The notes: a model not told the origin generated them from the letters alone. Positions 38,701 through 50,946 are shown, counted from the stretch's first letter. The stretch is DNA of 64,000 bases from Erythrocercus mccallii (GCA_013397435.1 VZRG01000879.1:124001-188000), one strand, 5' to 3'. Translations and numbers: made by a program.

Positions 38701-40475
38701 AAGAGGACTTGCGTTCATCTTGTGGTAGATGAGGAGTCTGAGCTTGCTTTTTCGGTTTCACCTCTCCTTTTCCTTCAAGTTAAATTAGAAGGGATAAGGT
38801 GTGTTTAGAGCACACAGAAGCAGCAGTGCAAGGCCTGACCTAGTGGAAATCAGAACCAGGATTACCATACAGCTTTTTTGGATGCAGCATAGCATTTGGA
38901 TCCACAACAGTCAGCTCTGGTAATCATATAATATCAAAGCAGTCCTGGTTGTGAGATGGGCTCTACTGTGTCTGTCTGTCTGCTGAGATGCAGGCCCCAG
39001 ATTCAGACTGTTTGAAAGAAAAAATTAAAAAAAACATAAGCCTTGCTTTTATGGGTTTTTTTTTGGTAATAAACAGTCAATACTTATCTTAAAATAGAAG
39101 ATGACAATAATACCTTAATACATTTTCACAAAAAATTGACCTAAGAAAATATTTCTCCTAAATTAATCAAGTCTAAGACCTCTAGGACTGAAATGACAGC
39201 ATATTTCTAGTCTTGCTTATGGCTACAGTAATCAAAGGAACTTTTAAAGGAACCTCTAGGAGGCTGATTGCTAAGGTTCCATACATCCCCAGGAAGACAG
39301 ACGTAAGCTGCTACTTTTCTTCAGAGCCTTCAACTGTGCTCTCAATGATAGCTATAATTTGGGAGTTGTATGAGGCCTTTTTTAAGGACTGCACCTTTTG
39401 CCCTAAAAAGTCAGTTTGCATCTTCTAATCACAGAATGACCTGACTGCTTCGCATCCATTTCATGTCTAAATTCTGCCCATTTTTTAAGTATACCTAAAT
39501 TATTGAGAAAAGCAAGCTATTGATGTAAGAATTCATTCTTTTCTTCTGAATCTGGCATGGTGAATTGAAAAAAAATACAATAGGTTAGTCTGAAAATAGT
39601 TCCAGCAAGCTGAGGTCTTAGATGTATGATTGGGTCGCACTCTACGTTTGTCCTGTTGAATTAAAGTCAGGCTGCACTAGGATAGCGTTGCAAAGGGTTT
39701 GCCATAACACAGAGCAGGGCTGCATGCTCTAGCTGTTCCCTGAGACTGGCTTGCAAAACCCTTTTTGTGGCTGGAGCTGAACTCTTGTGGACTTCAATGT
39801 CACTGTCTAGGACTTGTCATTCAAAGCTGAAGGAGCCCAAGAGAAGCCATGTAGTGCATCTGTTTCCTTTAACATCCTACAAGATTACATCTGCAGACTG
39901 TGCTTTAACCAGAAGTTACAATCTTCAGCTGTAATCCTTGGTTCTTTATAGAGTGCAACACTGTGGAGTAGGACCAAAACCTGATTTTTTTAAAATGGAA
40001 TATGATTAAATGTAAGACTGCCTGAAGTCTGGCTGTATTGTAGCTTCATAGGTAACTCAAGATTTTCTTCTTCCTTTCCCCTTTCTGTTCTACTGTCCTT
40101 GAACTTTATTCCTTGTGGTGAATTCTGCCTAAGTAAAGCGAGGATTTGTCTAGATACACTATTGTCTAGCAAGGAGGTGGTGAAATAGATACATTTGTTG
40201 GAGCTGATGATAAGGTAATTTTCTCACCCTTCCAATAACTGCAAATGTGTTTGAAAGAGGATTTGCAGTGCTGGTAGCATTTGCTGTTGTATGTACACCC
40301 TGAGATAGAAATCAGAGATTGACTGATGGATAATGAAGCAGTGCACTGTGCCCGAAGAAACAGATTGGACAGGCATCTGAATTATCCCTGGACAGGCCCA
40401 CCAGAATGAGTCAGTTGCTCAGAATTTTTCTGGCAGATGCAGCCTTTCTGTTTCATGTCACAGTAATTATCTACC

Positions 40476-40622
40476 ACTTGTTTATTGAGTGTCTGTGTGG
40501 TCCACATTATCTGAACTTCTCAGTTGCAAATGGATTGTGTCTTTGTAGCACCTTTTGGAGGCATAGAATTCCCATTTTACTGATGTAAGTGAAATCTAAA
40601 TAACATGCTGAAGGTATCACGG
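40476..40622 (-). repeat. MIR-like ancient SINE remnant
   Basis: Read on the + strand this follows the reverse complement of MIR from its 3' end: ttgtttattgagtgtctgtg matches TTTATTGAGCGCTTACTATG, tagcaccttttggaggcatag matches the CAACCCTATGAGGTAGGTA region, aattcccattttactgatg matches TATCCCCATTTTACAGATG, and ctaaataacatgctgaaggt matches TTAAGTAACTTGCCCAAGGT. Nearly the full 3' half is retained, so it is one of the two best MIR matches here. Confidence 0.72.
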
Positions 40623-41026
40623 GAAACTTGTAACACACTAGAAAATAAAACATTATCACCTATCCAAATTTTGCTCCTAGGAAAGATAGCTTAGGTTTAA
40701 AAAATGAAGAGGGACTATTTTCTGTATCACAAAAAGATTTTTCCCAGCTAAATAAATGACTTGCTTTTCTGTGTTTTTGGAGTCAAATGTCCCAAGTAGA
40801 ATGATGATATGTTGCTAAGGCCTTTTCTTCTTTTGGCTGTGTTAATTGTGCATTTACATAATTAGGATAGACAACTTTTTCTCTATAAATGAAGCTCTGT
40901 TTGTGAGGTGTTTGGAGTTTTTTTGCAGGGGGAGTTTAGGGGCAAGGCTTGGTTGATTGGTTTTTTCTCACAGAAAATAAAGATCTTCTGAAGTTTGGGA
41001 AGGAATGGGGTTGGGAAAATTTTTAC

Positions 41027-41180
41027 CTCAGCCGAAATAGTCAATATTTCGTGGTTTGGGATATGCATTAGAGTGTGGGATACACACTCTAGGTCATGGC
41101 CCTTTTCCACATAGTACTGCAGTGGATTCACTGCTATTCTTTTTTCCTGTTGAATGTCAACTTCTTGCCAGTTAAATTTC
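41027..41180 (-). other. Candidate internal exon, unknown product
   Basis: On the minus strand a 106-codon frame (40883-41203) contains a 3' splice signal (ctgcacacttctaag) before 41180 and a 5' splice site GAG|GTAAAA after 41027. The resulting 154-base exon starts within a codon (phase 2) and ends in phase 0. The translation is mixed polar and hydrophobic without low complexity, but I recognise no family. The perfect hairpin at 41069-41091 lies inside it. A chance arrangement is more likely than not. Confidence 0.1.
41069..41091. repeat. Perfect 9-bp hairpin, 5-base loop
   Basis: tagagtgtg and cacactcta are exact reverse complements separated by ggata. The stem has five AT pairs and four GC pairs. 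No flanking T run or loop motif suggests a known RNA class, and a microRNA precursor would need a longer stem. Confidence 0.85.
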
Positions 41181-42299
41181 CTTAGAAGTGTGCAGAGGTT
41201 CATAACAAGGATTTTCCTTTGAACAGATGGGTTTTTTCAGACTGTTTTCCCCCAAAAATAGTGTTTGGGAAGAGCATATAATCAGGTCTAATAGCTCTTA
41301 ACAAGTTAGTGACTCCTTGAGTCCTACCCTTCAGTGGTATCTGAGGAGTGATGTGCTCCTGAAGCATTTGCCTGTTTTCACTGCAACAAAGCTAATCAAA
41401 GCCACAAAGCGAGATGGCCTCTTTCTCTGCCCTCAGGCATTCCCAGGCGCTTCCTTGAGAAAGCAATTTGCTTCGGAGTTATTAAAACAGCACATGCTGT
41501 AAAAAAAAAAAAATAACTTCCCAGGCACAGGTGTGGAGCTGCTGAGTATTAATGCCAGTTGTGCAAAATCACAGCTTTGTTCTCAAGATTGTAATAGTGT
41601 TAAAAATTTCAGCCTTGATCTTGATGAGAGCTCAAGTCCTCGAGCTTGAGTGGAATCAGGGTCAAAGTTTTTAATTTGTTCATTCTTCAGAGATGCTGAG
41701 CCCCTTCTGTGGCAGCTGAAATTAGTGGGGGCTGCGTGTGCTCAGCGTTTTGGAAGGAAAACAACGTGTGCATGTGTTGTGAGCTGTGATGTACTGAAGT
41801 CAGGATCTCTAGGGGTTTGCAGTATCTAATAAGATGCCCCCTATAGCTGTTTCTTAATTAAGCCCCAGACACCTTACATGACTTCTCTTGAACTTCAGGA
41901 CTCTGTTTTTCTTGAGCATATTTGAGACTTCTAGCCTGGCAACTCCTTGGAGCTTTCTATTAAGGTATTAAGGGGAGGAAAACCAGTTGGTTGCCTCAAG
42001 CTGAGGAGAAAATGCTAGACTTGAAGGATTATCTCAGTGCAATGAATTTTAAAGGCTTTTTGCTATACATGTGTGGAAAGTTATCAAAATGCTAATGGTT
42101 CTGCTGTCTTTTTTAACCCTTTCAACATATGGAGCTGATGGAGGGAAGTGAGAATGATGCTATTCATTCAACTGTAAAAAGACAGTTCGGTAAAAAATTA
42201 AGTTTCAAGTAGATTTTCATCTGTTAACCACTTCTCCCAGTGATAAGGAGGACTGATGCACCCATCATTTGGATAGACCAGTTCTGCAGGAACAGTTGA

Positions 42300-42790
42300 G
42301 CCCATCTGCAGGTGTGGTGTAGGCCAGGTGCTCCCTGCAACCAGCACCCTACAGGAAAGGCTAGCACACAGCTGAAGAGCTCACACTGGATGCCCACAGT
42401 GCCAAGGATGCCTCTGTTGTGGGGCAGGTCTGTCCCTGCCAGAGCAACTCATCCAGTCATGTCCATACCTGAGAGCTGTGGGGCAGGATGGACACAAGGG
42501 TCCTACAGTAGCACAGGATACCAGTGTTTCACCAAGGAGACTCTGATCCTCCTGGGTGCCTCGCCTCACCACCCTGAGCCAGGGAGGACATGGGGACACA
42601 CAGCTTGGGAATGTTTTCTCCATGGCTGCTGTGAGCTGGGCAGCAAGGCCTGTCTGCAATGCCGAGCAGGTACTGTGTTTGCAGTGGCTCTGCAGTGCTG
42701 TGGCTGCTCTGCTGTTGCTGCCCAAAGAGACTGGGCTGGTGAAGTCTGTGCAGGAGGCAGCCAGGCATATTCCTCTAGGGATACTCTGTA
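42300..42790. other. GC-richer block of unknown origin
   Basis: About 490 bases are noticeably richer in G and C than the flanks, with many CAG/CTG words and few CpG. Frames are open for 161 codons on plus (42312-42797) and 114 on minus (42381-42725), which follows from the scarcity of A+T-rich stop codons. The translations are Cys- and Gly-rich without domain structure. It may be a decayed interspersed repeat or a retroposed sequence, but no tail, target-site duplication or family motif is visible. Confidence 0.4.
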
Positions 42791-44804
42791 TCCGTGAGGA
42801 ACTGCTGTTCTGTTTATTTAGGTTTTTAGCTGAAGTTTTTGGCGCGTTAGGAATATCTCATTCAACTCTACAGAGATTCTGTTAACGTTCTGCTTTGGAA
42901 CCAGGTAAATACTTGGCTAGCCAATGATATAAATAACTGAAATTGTGTATTATTAGACCCATGAGACTCTGTCATTCCTTTAGCAGTCTCTGAACTATGT
43001 TAGAGCAATGGGTCTGTCTGTGCTTATCTTTTTAATCAAGACTAGCTAGGCAATTTTAGCCCTCAGGAGAGCCCAAATCACTGAGCTGCAGGGCTATCTA
43101 GGCCATTAAGCTTATGGCTTTCAGGTTTCTGTGAACCTACAATGTTGTTCATTTATTATATTTAAGGCATTTTTACTGTTAAATATGAGCTGCCAGCTTA
43201 TTTTAAATCTTCAAAGCATCAGTCTTCCCTTTTGCAGCCAAAGTGTTTGGTTGCCAACACGTATCACCTGGGGGCAGGAGCAAGGGCAGGCAGTTTGGAA
43301 AGGATTGCTGCAGGGATTTGTTTGGGGTTGGGACTAAAGAGACACTGGATGGAGCAAGGTAAAGAGACCAGATAGCAGTAAGACACTATGGAATAGACTT
43401 TTCCTTTCTCATTTGACATGAGTTTGTTGAGGTGCTGTATAGCTTGGGGCATCCTAAGGTAGGTTGGAGAAGACATTTGGGAAGTCAGCTTCAGGGAAAG
43501 CTGTTTTAACGTGGATTGTTCTAAATAATATGAAAATGCATACTGCATAGTGCACAAAGTGTTGTGTTGACCATGGTTTCTTGTTTGGCTTTCAGCAAAT
43601 GTATTACTTTAAGTCCATGTGTGTGTGAGGTGAGAAGAAATAGCTATTCATCCCATCCCCTCGTATTTTTTCTCAACATAGACAGTTACAATTCACTTGC
43701 CAATCTCATGTGTATTTAAAGGCTGTTTTCAGTGGACTCTTTTCTCTCTAATTCTTACGTTTCTCAGTGAGTGTCTTTAGGAATTGCAAACAATATTTTT
43801 TTAATGAGAAATGGAATTTCTCATTTCACCCTGAAATTTTTGTGATCACTGGGAAAAAAATCTCTATCTTTTTCTATTTTCTATTTTTTTGTTTCTCACA
43901 GAAAGTGCTTTTTGCTTAATCTTGAACAATTAAGTTTGCATGAATAAACAGGTGGCTCTTAATGTGTCTATAGTTGTTTTGCAGGCATGAATTTTAAACT
44001 GTGTAACTTCTTTACATTTTCCATTTGGCTTTTTGTATTTGCAAAGAGAAGGGAGCTTGAGGTGCATTCTTCCACCACAATCCCTCCTTCCATGCTAGAA
44101 AATGAAAATTTTGGCAGTGAGAAAAGTAGGATTTACAGTGGAGTGTAAGTACATGACAGGTCAATGTCACTTCTCTGATTAAGTATGCAGGTAATCTCTG
44201 CAGATTAAATACAAAACAAAATCCTCTGCTATGTCTGAAGAAACATGCCATGCAGAGTCAGGCTTTTGGATGAGCCTGTGAAGCAGGTTGCTGGACTAGC
44301 CAACGGAGCAGTGGGATATGCAGGCATGGTCTGTAAAGGGTATCTATTGGAAGGGAATGAGTCACCCTCTTTGATAAATGGCTTCTGGTTTTTGGGTTTC
44401 TTTTTTTCTTTTACATGCCTGCATAGTTTTAAAATGATAATTCTCCTTTCTTTTGACTGCATGAGGAAAGAAGAGCTGTGGAAGTGCTGGTTAACAGCAA
44501 CCACAGTCTAAATCTTGCAAGTTGCCACCTTTCAGAAGTTGGATGTGGATTCTCTGCGTGCACTAATCTATCTTTCTGAGGTGAGAAAAGTTGTGGGAGA
44601 TGCAGCCATGACAGTAAAGAGGCAAAGTTCCCTATTTGCTCACACTGGACATATCTTTGCTCTCCTCTCAGAGAAACTGAGGTTTAAAACATTGGAGTTG
44701 TTGTACTCTGAACAATTTCAATCTTCAGTGTAGCAGTAATTATTTCCACCAAGAATCTTTGTCTCTCCAGATTCCCAAGACTGATGATAACTTACCCCAG
44801 GACA

Positions 44805-44905
44805 TGTAACAGCATGATGGATAGAACACCCTCTGGGAAAGAGAAAGTTCTCAGTTCAAATATTGGCTTGAACTTTAGGCAAAAGGTCTCTATGACCCAG
44901 TTTGC
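44805..44905 (+). repeat. MIR-like remnant, tRNA-derived 5' part
   Basis: The words aacagcatgatggatagaac, accctctggg and cagttcaaatattggctt follow the order of the tRNA-derived head of MIR (ACAGTATAGCATAGTGGTTAAGAGC, GGACTCTGG, GGGTTCGAATCCCGGCT), including a degenerate B-box. Downstream gaactttaggcaaaaggt may correspond to the GACCTTGGGCAAG region. It lacks a functional A-box/B-box pair and is not a tRNA gene. Confidence 0.45.
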
Positions 44906-47900
44906 AGTATTCTAGAAGCCAGGCGCTCCATCAAACTACTTGTTGGATGAGTTGTGGTTGTTGTCCATGTGTGTGGTCTTAGCCCATGGCAAGTGAAAGG
45001 TAATGCAATTTAATGAAGCTCTATCACTGCTAAATTAAATTACCGCACATCATCTGCAGGGGATGAGCATGCACATGGAGAGCTAGCACGGCTCAGCTGA
45101 TGTTCAGCCTACTGTTACTGCAGTGCACCACAACTTTATTGGGATCTCCACTGGAGAGTCCCAGTGAGCAACCAGTTGCAAGGAGAAGGAAATATAGCTG
45201 TGCCGCCATTTAGAGAATGTAGTCCCTGAATCTCATCACATTTTCAGTTTGGGAAGTTGAGGTAGCTGATTTTGAGGTTGATGTAAATAGAGGTTTTCAG
45301 CAATTATTGTACTTACTTAAAAAAAAAAAAGAAAAATTGCCATTTCCAGCAGATGTTGGCTGCCTTGCCTGCAGGGAGGTTCTTTTGCTTGTAACAGGCA
45401 GTGGTGCCAAATACATTTTTGTTCTCTTGGGAATGTGTTTCCTGAAAGATTCCTTTAATCTGCAATGAATTCTTGTGCTTTAAACACAGGAAATATTAAT
45501 ATTTTTTTTCCAAAGATCTGTGAGAACTTTTGTAAATGAATTGAAATTGTCCCATTTAATAGCAGACCAAGCAGCAGTCTGTCCTCACTTTCAGTTGCTT
45601 TGTCTCTGAGATCAGTGTCCCTTGTCTGGGAATACCAAGAGGCATGGGATGAATGATCTGACCTTGCCATGGATGATCCAGCAAGCTTGGCAGCCTGGAA
45701 GTGTGGCCAATTTGAATGCCATAATGACATTAGAAAGGGGATTGGTGTAAAGTGATGTTAGAAAGGACATGGGAATATCCAGTTTGGCTCCTTGGCCTTT
45801 ACACTAGGAAGAGACAACTTTAGCAAAAGCATCTGTAGCCAGCCTGTGCCTGCTCAGCCTCAGGAGACCAAGAGGTGAACCAGGTGATGCCTTTGTTCTG
45901 ATGGGCAGTGGGAAGGCCTCACCTTGGTCTGACCTGATCCCCTGGGGCTCCTATGTGAGGGTGGCAAGGTGGCCCATGCCAACTTCAGAACCTCCAAGAG
46001 GTGAGGGGAGCAAGGGCTTGCTCAGAGGAAATGCTGAGTCTCTTGTCCCCAGAAACTTATCCTGGCACTGACCATGGTCATGGTAATGATGGGCAGTGCT
46101 TTCTGCAGTCCCAGTGGTTGTCATCTCAATGGTTTGGTACTGGTGGAGTGATGCTGGCAGTGCCACTGCACTGTGATTATGGAGTCAGGGTCACAAGTGT
46201 TTCTGTGTCCTTGTGATCTGCTTGTTCATTCTGTTTTCTTCCAAGCCAGGACTGAAGTCTTCTGTTACTGACTGATAAAAGCTTTTGTGCTGAAAATTTC
46301 CCATTCATATAATCTCTCAGAAATCATCCCAGTGTGACAAACTCTCTCTCCAGCTCCAGTCTCTCTTTTGCTGTGATTTTCTGTAAACCAGGGTTGGAAT
46401 GTGTTTCTTAAAACATACATGAAGTTTAGCATCTGTTATTGGTGACACAGATCACTGCACATGGAAGAATAAACGTGCAAGTTCGTGCACATCCTGCTTT
46501 TGCTGCACAATGAAGATGTGGTTAAATGGGAATTAGGATTAATACTGGATTTAAGATTCTCGTAGTTGGCTGGTAAAAACCTAATCTCCTCAAAGACTGC
46601 AAGCAGGCTGGCAGCATTCAGCTCAAGGCCAATGTTGTTTGCAAGACCTGAAAGAAATTGAATTTTGATTCTCAGTGCACTTTAATTGTAGCCTTTCAAG
46701 ATAGGGATGGGAAGAGCATATACTATCTCAAATGCAGCCTTTTAATTTCTTTAATATATGACAGTCACCTAGGCTTCTAGATCTGATGGACGTTTGACAG
46801 TAATATTTTTCATTTCCTTTTGTAAAAGCATAGGGATTCTGATTGATTTTAGAAATGAATAAATTGCGTTCTGAAAGTTGATATACCAAAGTCTCAATAT
46901 AGGTAAAGTGAGATAAATCCAAGCAAGACAGAAAACACTTCCCAGTTTAAAGTGTTGAGAGTGCTAAATGTCTTTCAGGTAAGCAGGCTCAGGAGGCCAT
47001 AGAAGTGTGGAGCTCTTGGGTGTGATGTGGTCAGTTCAGTTCAGCTTGATTTGCTTTTTGCTGTGGTAGAGATGACTGGTGAGAAATGCATAGATGAGTC
47101 TGTGCAGGTCCTAAAATGAATCACTGCATTTGACATTAAGGTCCTTGTTGAAAAATAACATGTTTTAACATGAAGTGTTGATGGTTCTCCTGTTTATTGT
47201 GGCTGAAATTTTTCTGTGTACCTAGTCTTTTCTGAAAGTCAGATATTTAGTTATCTAAATAATTTGTTTTTCAGTTAAATCTTAAGTTAAACTTCATGTA
47301 GGCTTAGTTCTGCATTGTCAAACAGGGCAGAGGAGTGTAAAGTTTGCCTGTATAGCTACTTCTGAGTCCTTGTTTCCAGCTTTCTCTGTGATAGCAGTTC
47401 TGACTGGCTCTGCCCAACCACTGAGAGCTGTCCTTGGCAAAATGCCTTTCTATCTGTATCACTGCTAGTGATAGCCTGGCAAAGTGTGTCTGCTTTTCCT
47501 TTGTTTTAAATCAGCAGCCCATCCTGTGGGTGGGTCCCCTCTGTGGGGGGTATCAAAGATCTCTACGGTGTGATCGTGGGTGCCACTGTCAGTCAAAGGG
47601 GCTCTGAGGCTCTGCGGACAGAAGGAGCAGAGACACATTGGCTAGATTTGAACGGAAAGCTTGTGGAATGCTGCTGATACAATTCAATATCCATGTTGTG
47701 AACAAGAATGACTTTTCAGCAGAGGTGGTGATGAAGTGCCTTTAACTAGACCTGAGTCCAGTCTTATCAATTTGTTTTTTCTCAAGCCTACTTATTCAAA
47801 CTCCACCTAGACAGATTTCTTTGGATTGCTTCTCTTTCCTTCTGTGTTGGTCCTCCTTGCTGAGGTTGCTATTCCTCTCACTGTTGCCTTGTGTAGAACC

Positions 47901-48140
47901 TGTTATCAAATAAACCTATTAATCTTTTCAGTAACCTCTAAAACACCATCAAGCAGGATATTTTTTCTGAGGTATGAGGCTTCATTGCATACCTTAAGTC
48001 ACCTGGCTGTCATGTGAAATTGAGAAATGCACTGAAGGTTGTCCTTTCCAAGGCTCAGGGCCCATGTGATGACCTGATTAAAATTTGACAGTTACTTTAT
48101 TTAATTTAATAATGTATGTCTCTGTCCCCGTTGTTCTCAG

Positions 48141-48334
48141 AGTTAAAGGAAGCATCTCAAACATTAAGCCAACTGGAATTCAGGTCTCTACTGGGGATGT
48201 CAAGTCCCTTAAAGCACAAGCTGGTTGAGGTCTTGTTGATGGGAAAATTTCTGTTCTGTTTTATAACAGCCATAAGCCAAGAAAGTATTTGGTCTTTCAG
48301 CTCTATTCCCCTTACTCTTCAACAGAGATTAATG
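48141..48334 (+). other. Candidate internal exon, unknown product
   Basis: A strong 3' splice site (gtctctgtccccgttgttctcag) precedes 48141 and a good 5' splice site (AATG|GTAAGG) follows 48334, with one frame open across all 194 bases (phase 1 in, phase 0 out). The translation is rich in Leu, Ser and Lys/Glu with a hydrophobic patch (LFCFITAI) near its middle. I recognise no family and see no partner exon. Splice-like pairs of this quality are expected several times by chance in 64 kb. Confidence 0.14.
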
Positions 48335-48883
48335 GTAAGGAACAATGGATAGAGAGGGAACCTAGGCAAGTCTGGCATCCAGCAGCAAAGGTTAGTAGAG
48401 ATGCATGAACTGCGCCAGCACAAGAAGGTTTATTTCAGTTGGCAAAAAGCATTCAGCTTTCGCTGACTGTAAGAGACCTTATCCCTCTGCAGAAGTCAAA
48501 CAGTTTGGTTTAAAGCATGCAACAATTCATGGAAGTGCCTTGTGACCATCTTAAAACTGTTGTTTTGTTCAGTATTGTGACTGTTTGGAAGGTTTGGTCT
48601 GTGGTTTTTCTGATGCATGGTGGGAGGTGGCAAAGACTGCTTAGAACAGCAGTGTGTAATGAGACAGTGCCATGCTGGGTGAAGCTCAGAGATTTTTGAG
48701 CCTGTAAAAATTCAGGAGAACATGCATTAATGCTATTGCTTCTTGTTGTAGCCTCTAGCAAGCATACAGAGAGCTATTAAACCCCTCCGAATAGAAATAG
48801 GAGTGAGAGGGAATATCTGATAACTTCAGCTGGTACCAGTTGTAAAAATTACTTGAAGGAGAGTAAGCACAGGCATAGTGTTT

Positions 48884-48950
48884 CAAAAAAAAGAAACGAC
48901 AACCAAACCAAACAAAAAAAAAATCAAGCCAACAGGAACAACAAAACCCT
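48884..48950. repeat. A/C-rich low-complexity tract
   Basis: An imperfect run of A with interspersed CC and C (aaaaaaaagaaacgacaacc, aaaccaaacaaaaaaaaaat, and so on). Its minus strand resembles the GTTT/GGTTT-rich tract at 58841-59042. Similar short pieces occur near 10326-10353 and, as T/G, near 55356-55390. Low-complexity origin by slippage is the simplest explanation. Confidence 0.8.
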
Positions 48951-49399
48951 CTTGACACATGTCAGGATGTGTCTACCAAGAGGATACAGGTTTTCATGCT
49001 GGCTGAACCATGCAAGGGGGAAAAAACTGCAGAGCTGGCCTGTGGTTGCATCCTGCCACCTAGGTTAAGCACTGTTTGAAGTCAAGAAATTTTTGATTGC
49101 TGTTTTGGCCAAAGCCTTGGCATTATAAAAACGCAATTGTGCTGGTAGAGATGAATGGGTGTGAATAAACTTGTGTCCTGCTCCTGGTACCTTAGAGGGC
49201 CCAGTGATAGAAATGCATCTTATGACTCCACAGCAGCAATTTATTATTCCTTCAATGAGTCCACTCTGTACTCAGCACTGAGACTGACCAGGGGCCCTTT
49301 ACCAGCACTGAAGCTGCACCTCAAAGCTAAATCTGCTCAGAACAGATCTCACTGACGATGCTGTGCTTTTCTAAGCATTTACAGCCTTGCCTGCGGAAG

Positions 49400-50200
49400 G
49401 CCAGCCAACATCACCATTTCTAGCGCTGCTCCACCACTTTTCTTTCGAATTCCCCAACTGTGGCCAGGAATGCGCAGCCCCTGCACTCTGCTGTGCCCTG
49501 GCCAGCCCGATGTTTTGTTGCAGATGAATGTGGTGGGATGATCTGTAAACACTGCTGTGTGTTCTGATGGTGAATGTTTGCAAGCCGTTTGCACAGCGTT
49601 ACTCATTTATCCCCCCAGCCCCTCCAAGATCAGCTTCTGCGTTATCACTCCCGATAAGCTGGTGTGTGATCTGAGGCAGAGCCATCAGCCAGAACCGAAG
49701 GCAGGCAGGAGTCCCAAGTGCATAGTTTGGGGGCAGCTCGGTTTCTTTCCTGATAAGCCTGTGCCTCTTGCGGCAGTACAGTGCACACTCCTTTTAAACT
49801 GTAATCATAATCCTCTTTGCAGCCGGCGCTGCTATCCCCACAGGAAGCATTAGCAATATCACAAAGTGTGGAGACTTCATTGTTTTCCCCTAATCTGCAA
49901 AGGGAACTGAGACAAGACAGAGCAAACTTTAACCTATTCCATGCCTCAGTGGCAAATAATTAGTTTCTCACTGAGTGAGAAAACGGGGGAAGCCTCTCAG
50001 TTAAGATAAAGTAAACACAAGGCTCACAGGCTTATCTTGCTCTGCGGAATTCGGGAAAGGACATGTCCTTGAATTCGCCTGTCTGGCGTGCCCAGATTTT
50101 GTGTTTGGGACTAATGAGTCTATTAGAGCTGCCCTAAGTGATTGCCGTGTATGAGGCACTTCTTGCCAGGAAATGCAGTAGCCATGCTTTTGTTTAAGGA
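49400..50200. promoter_or_regulatory. Candidate enhancer with GATA and FOX site cluster
   Basis: This block has more CpG than the surrounding DNA and contains at least five GATA motifs: an inverted pair GTTATC (49641-49646) and GATAAG (49653-49658), TGATAAG (49751-49757), AGATAAA (near 50004-50010) and CTTATCT (50031-50037). The FOX motif GTAAACA (50011-50017) directly follows one of them. Other notable words are ttgcaagccgtttgcac and gcaaataattag. No frame, repeat or splice pair explains the block. GATA plus FOX combinations occur in endoderm and vascular/blood enhancers; tissue and target gene cannot be inferred. Confidence 0.4.
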
Positions 50201-50678
50201 CCTGAACAAAAGGCTCTGGATGCTTAATAATGTGCAAATTTGGGTGGGTGGGATATGGAGAAGGTTAATAGGGCAGGCTAACAGAGGAGGAGCTGAGTTT
50301 GAGAGAGGAGGAGAGGAACGCCGAAGACATGGCAGCAGACAGAGAGAAGCAAAACAGGAAAAGCAGCCCCTTTTAGCCATGTTAAAGTTAACTTAGTCCC
50401 CACTGACATTTTTGGGGTAAGTGCAAGCTGTGTCTGATGAAATATTTTCAGCCACGGCTGTGTGAGAGGTCCCAGCGCAGCTCCGAGGGCTGTCGGTGTG
50501 CAAGTCTGAGTGCTGTGTAAGTGCTGGCCGGACACTGACCCATCACAAGGTGTGACTGGCTGGGAGATTGCCTTTGTGGGTGGGAATTCACTTTGGGTCA
50601 ATGCTTTACCTCTACAGAACTCAGCAGATGCCTGTCGTGAAATGTTTCGTGTCATGCTTGGATCTTAGGCTGGGCTGT

Positions 50679-50700
50679 GCTTTTCCTGAAAAGGAAAAGC
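50679..50700. repeat. Perfect 9-bp hairpin with GAAA tetraloop
   Basis: gcttttcct and aggaaaagc are exact reverse complements separated by gaaa. On the plus strand the loop is GAAA, a stable GNRA tetraloop if transcribed. No extended stem continues outward, so a microRNA precursor is unlikely. Function is unknown and chance is possible. Confidence 0.85.
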
Positions 50701-50946
50701 TGAGGTGGGAAGAGTTGCCCTGCCCTGGCATGGGGGGCACAGATCTGGAATGGTGAATGGTCTGCTTGCACATGTGCTGTGTCTGTGAAAGTCCTTTAAT
50801 CCAAATATGACAAGAGCTAAGGAACAAAAGAAAATGCTCTCAAAAATAACATAAGATAAGGATCTGGAGAATTTGCTTTTTATTTTGCTCAAGGGTCCCT
50901 GGAGACTACTTCTTTTAAGGAAGAAATACAGCTTTCAAGGTCGAGC

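Larger units (their letters stand above)
35721..49399. other. Noncoding single-copy DNA with scattered old repeats
   Basis: AT-leaning DNA. Named pieces inside it are the MIR-like remnants at 40476-40622 and 44805-44905, the hairpin at 41069-41091, the GC-richer block at 42300-42790, the candidate exons at 41027-41180 and 48141-48334, and the A/C-rich tract at 48884-48950. Short A runs occur near 41501-41513 and 45319-45330 without recognisable retroposed sequence before them. A segment near 41685-41750 (gatgctgagccccttc ... gctgcgtgtgctcagcg) resembles an old amniote interspersed repeat, but I cannot name its family. Confidence 0.6.

Noticed and set aside
40200..40315. ctgatgata followed by cctgagat, similar to snoRNA C and D boxes
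   Set aside because: No terminal stem and spacing is longer than usual for a C/D snoRNA.
42312..42797. 161-codon plus-strand frame
   Set aside because: The opposite strand is equally open, the translation is Cys/Gly-rich without a domain, and composition explains the lack of stops.
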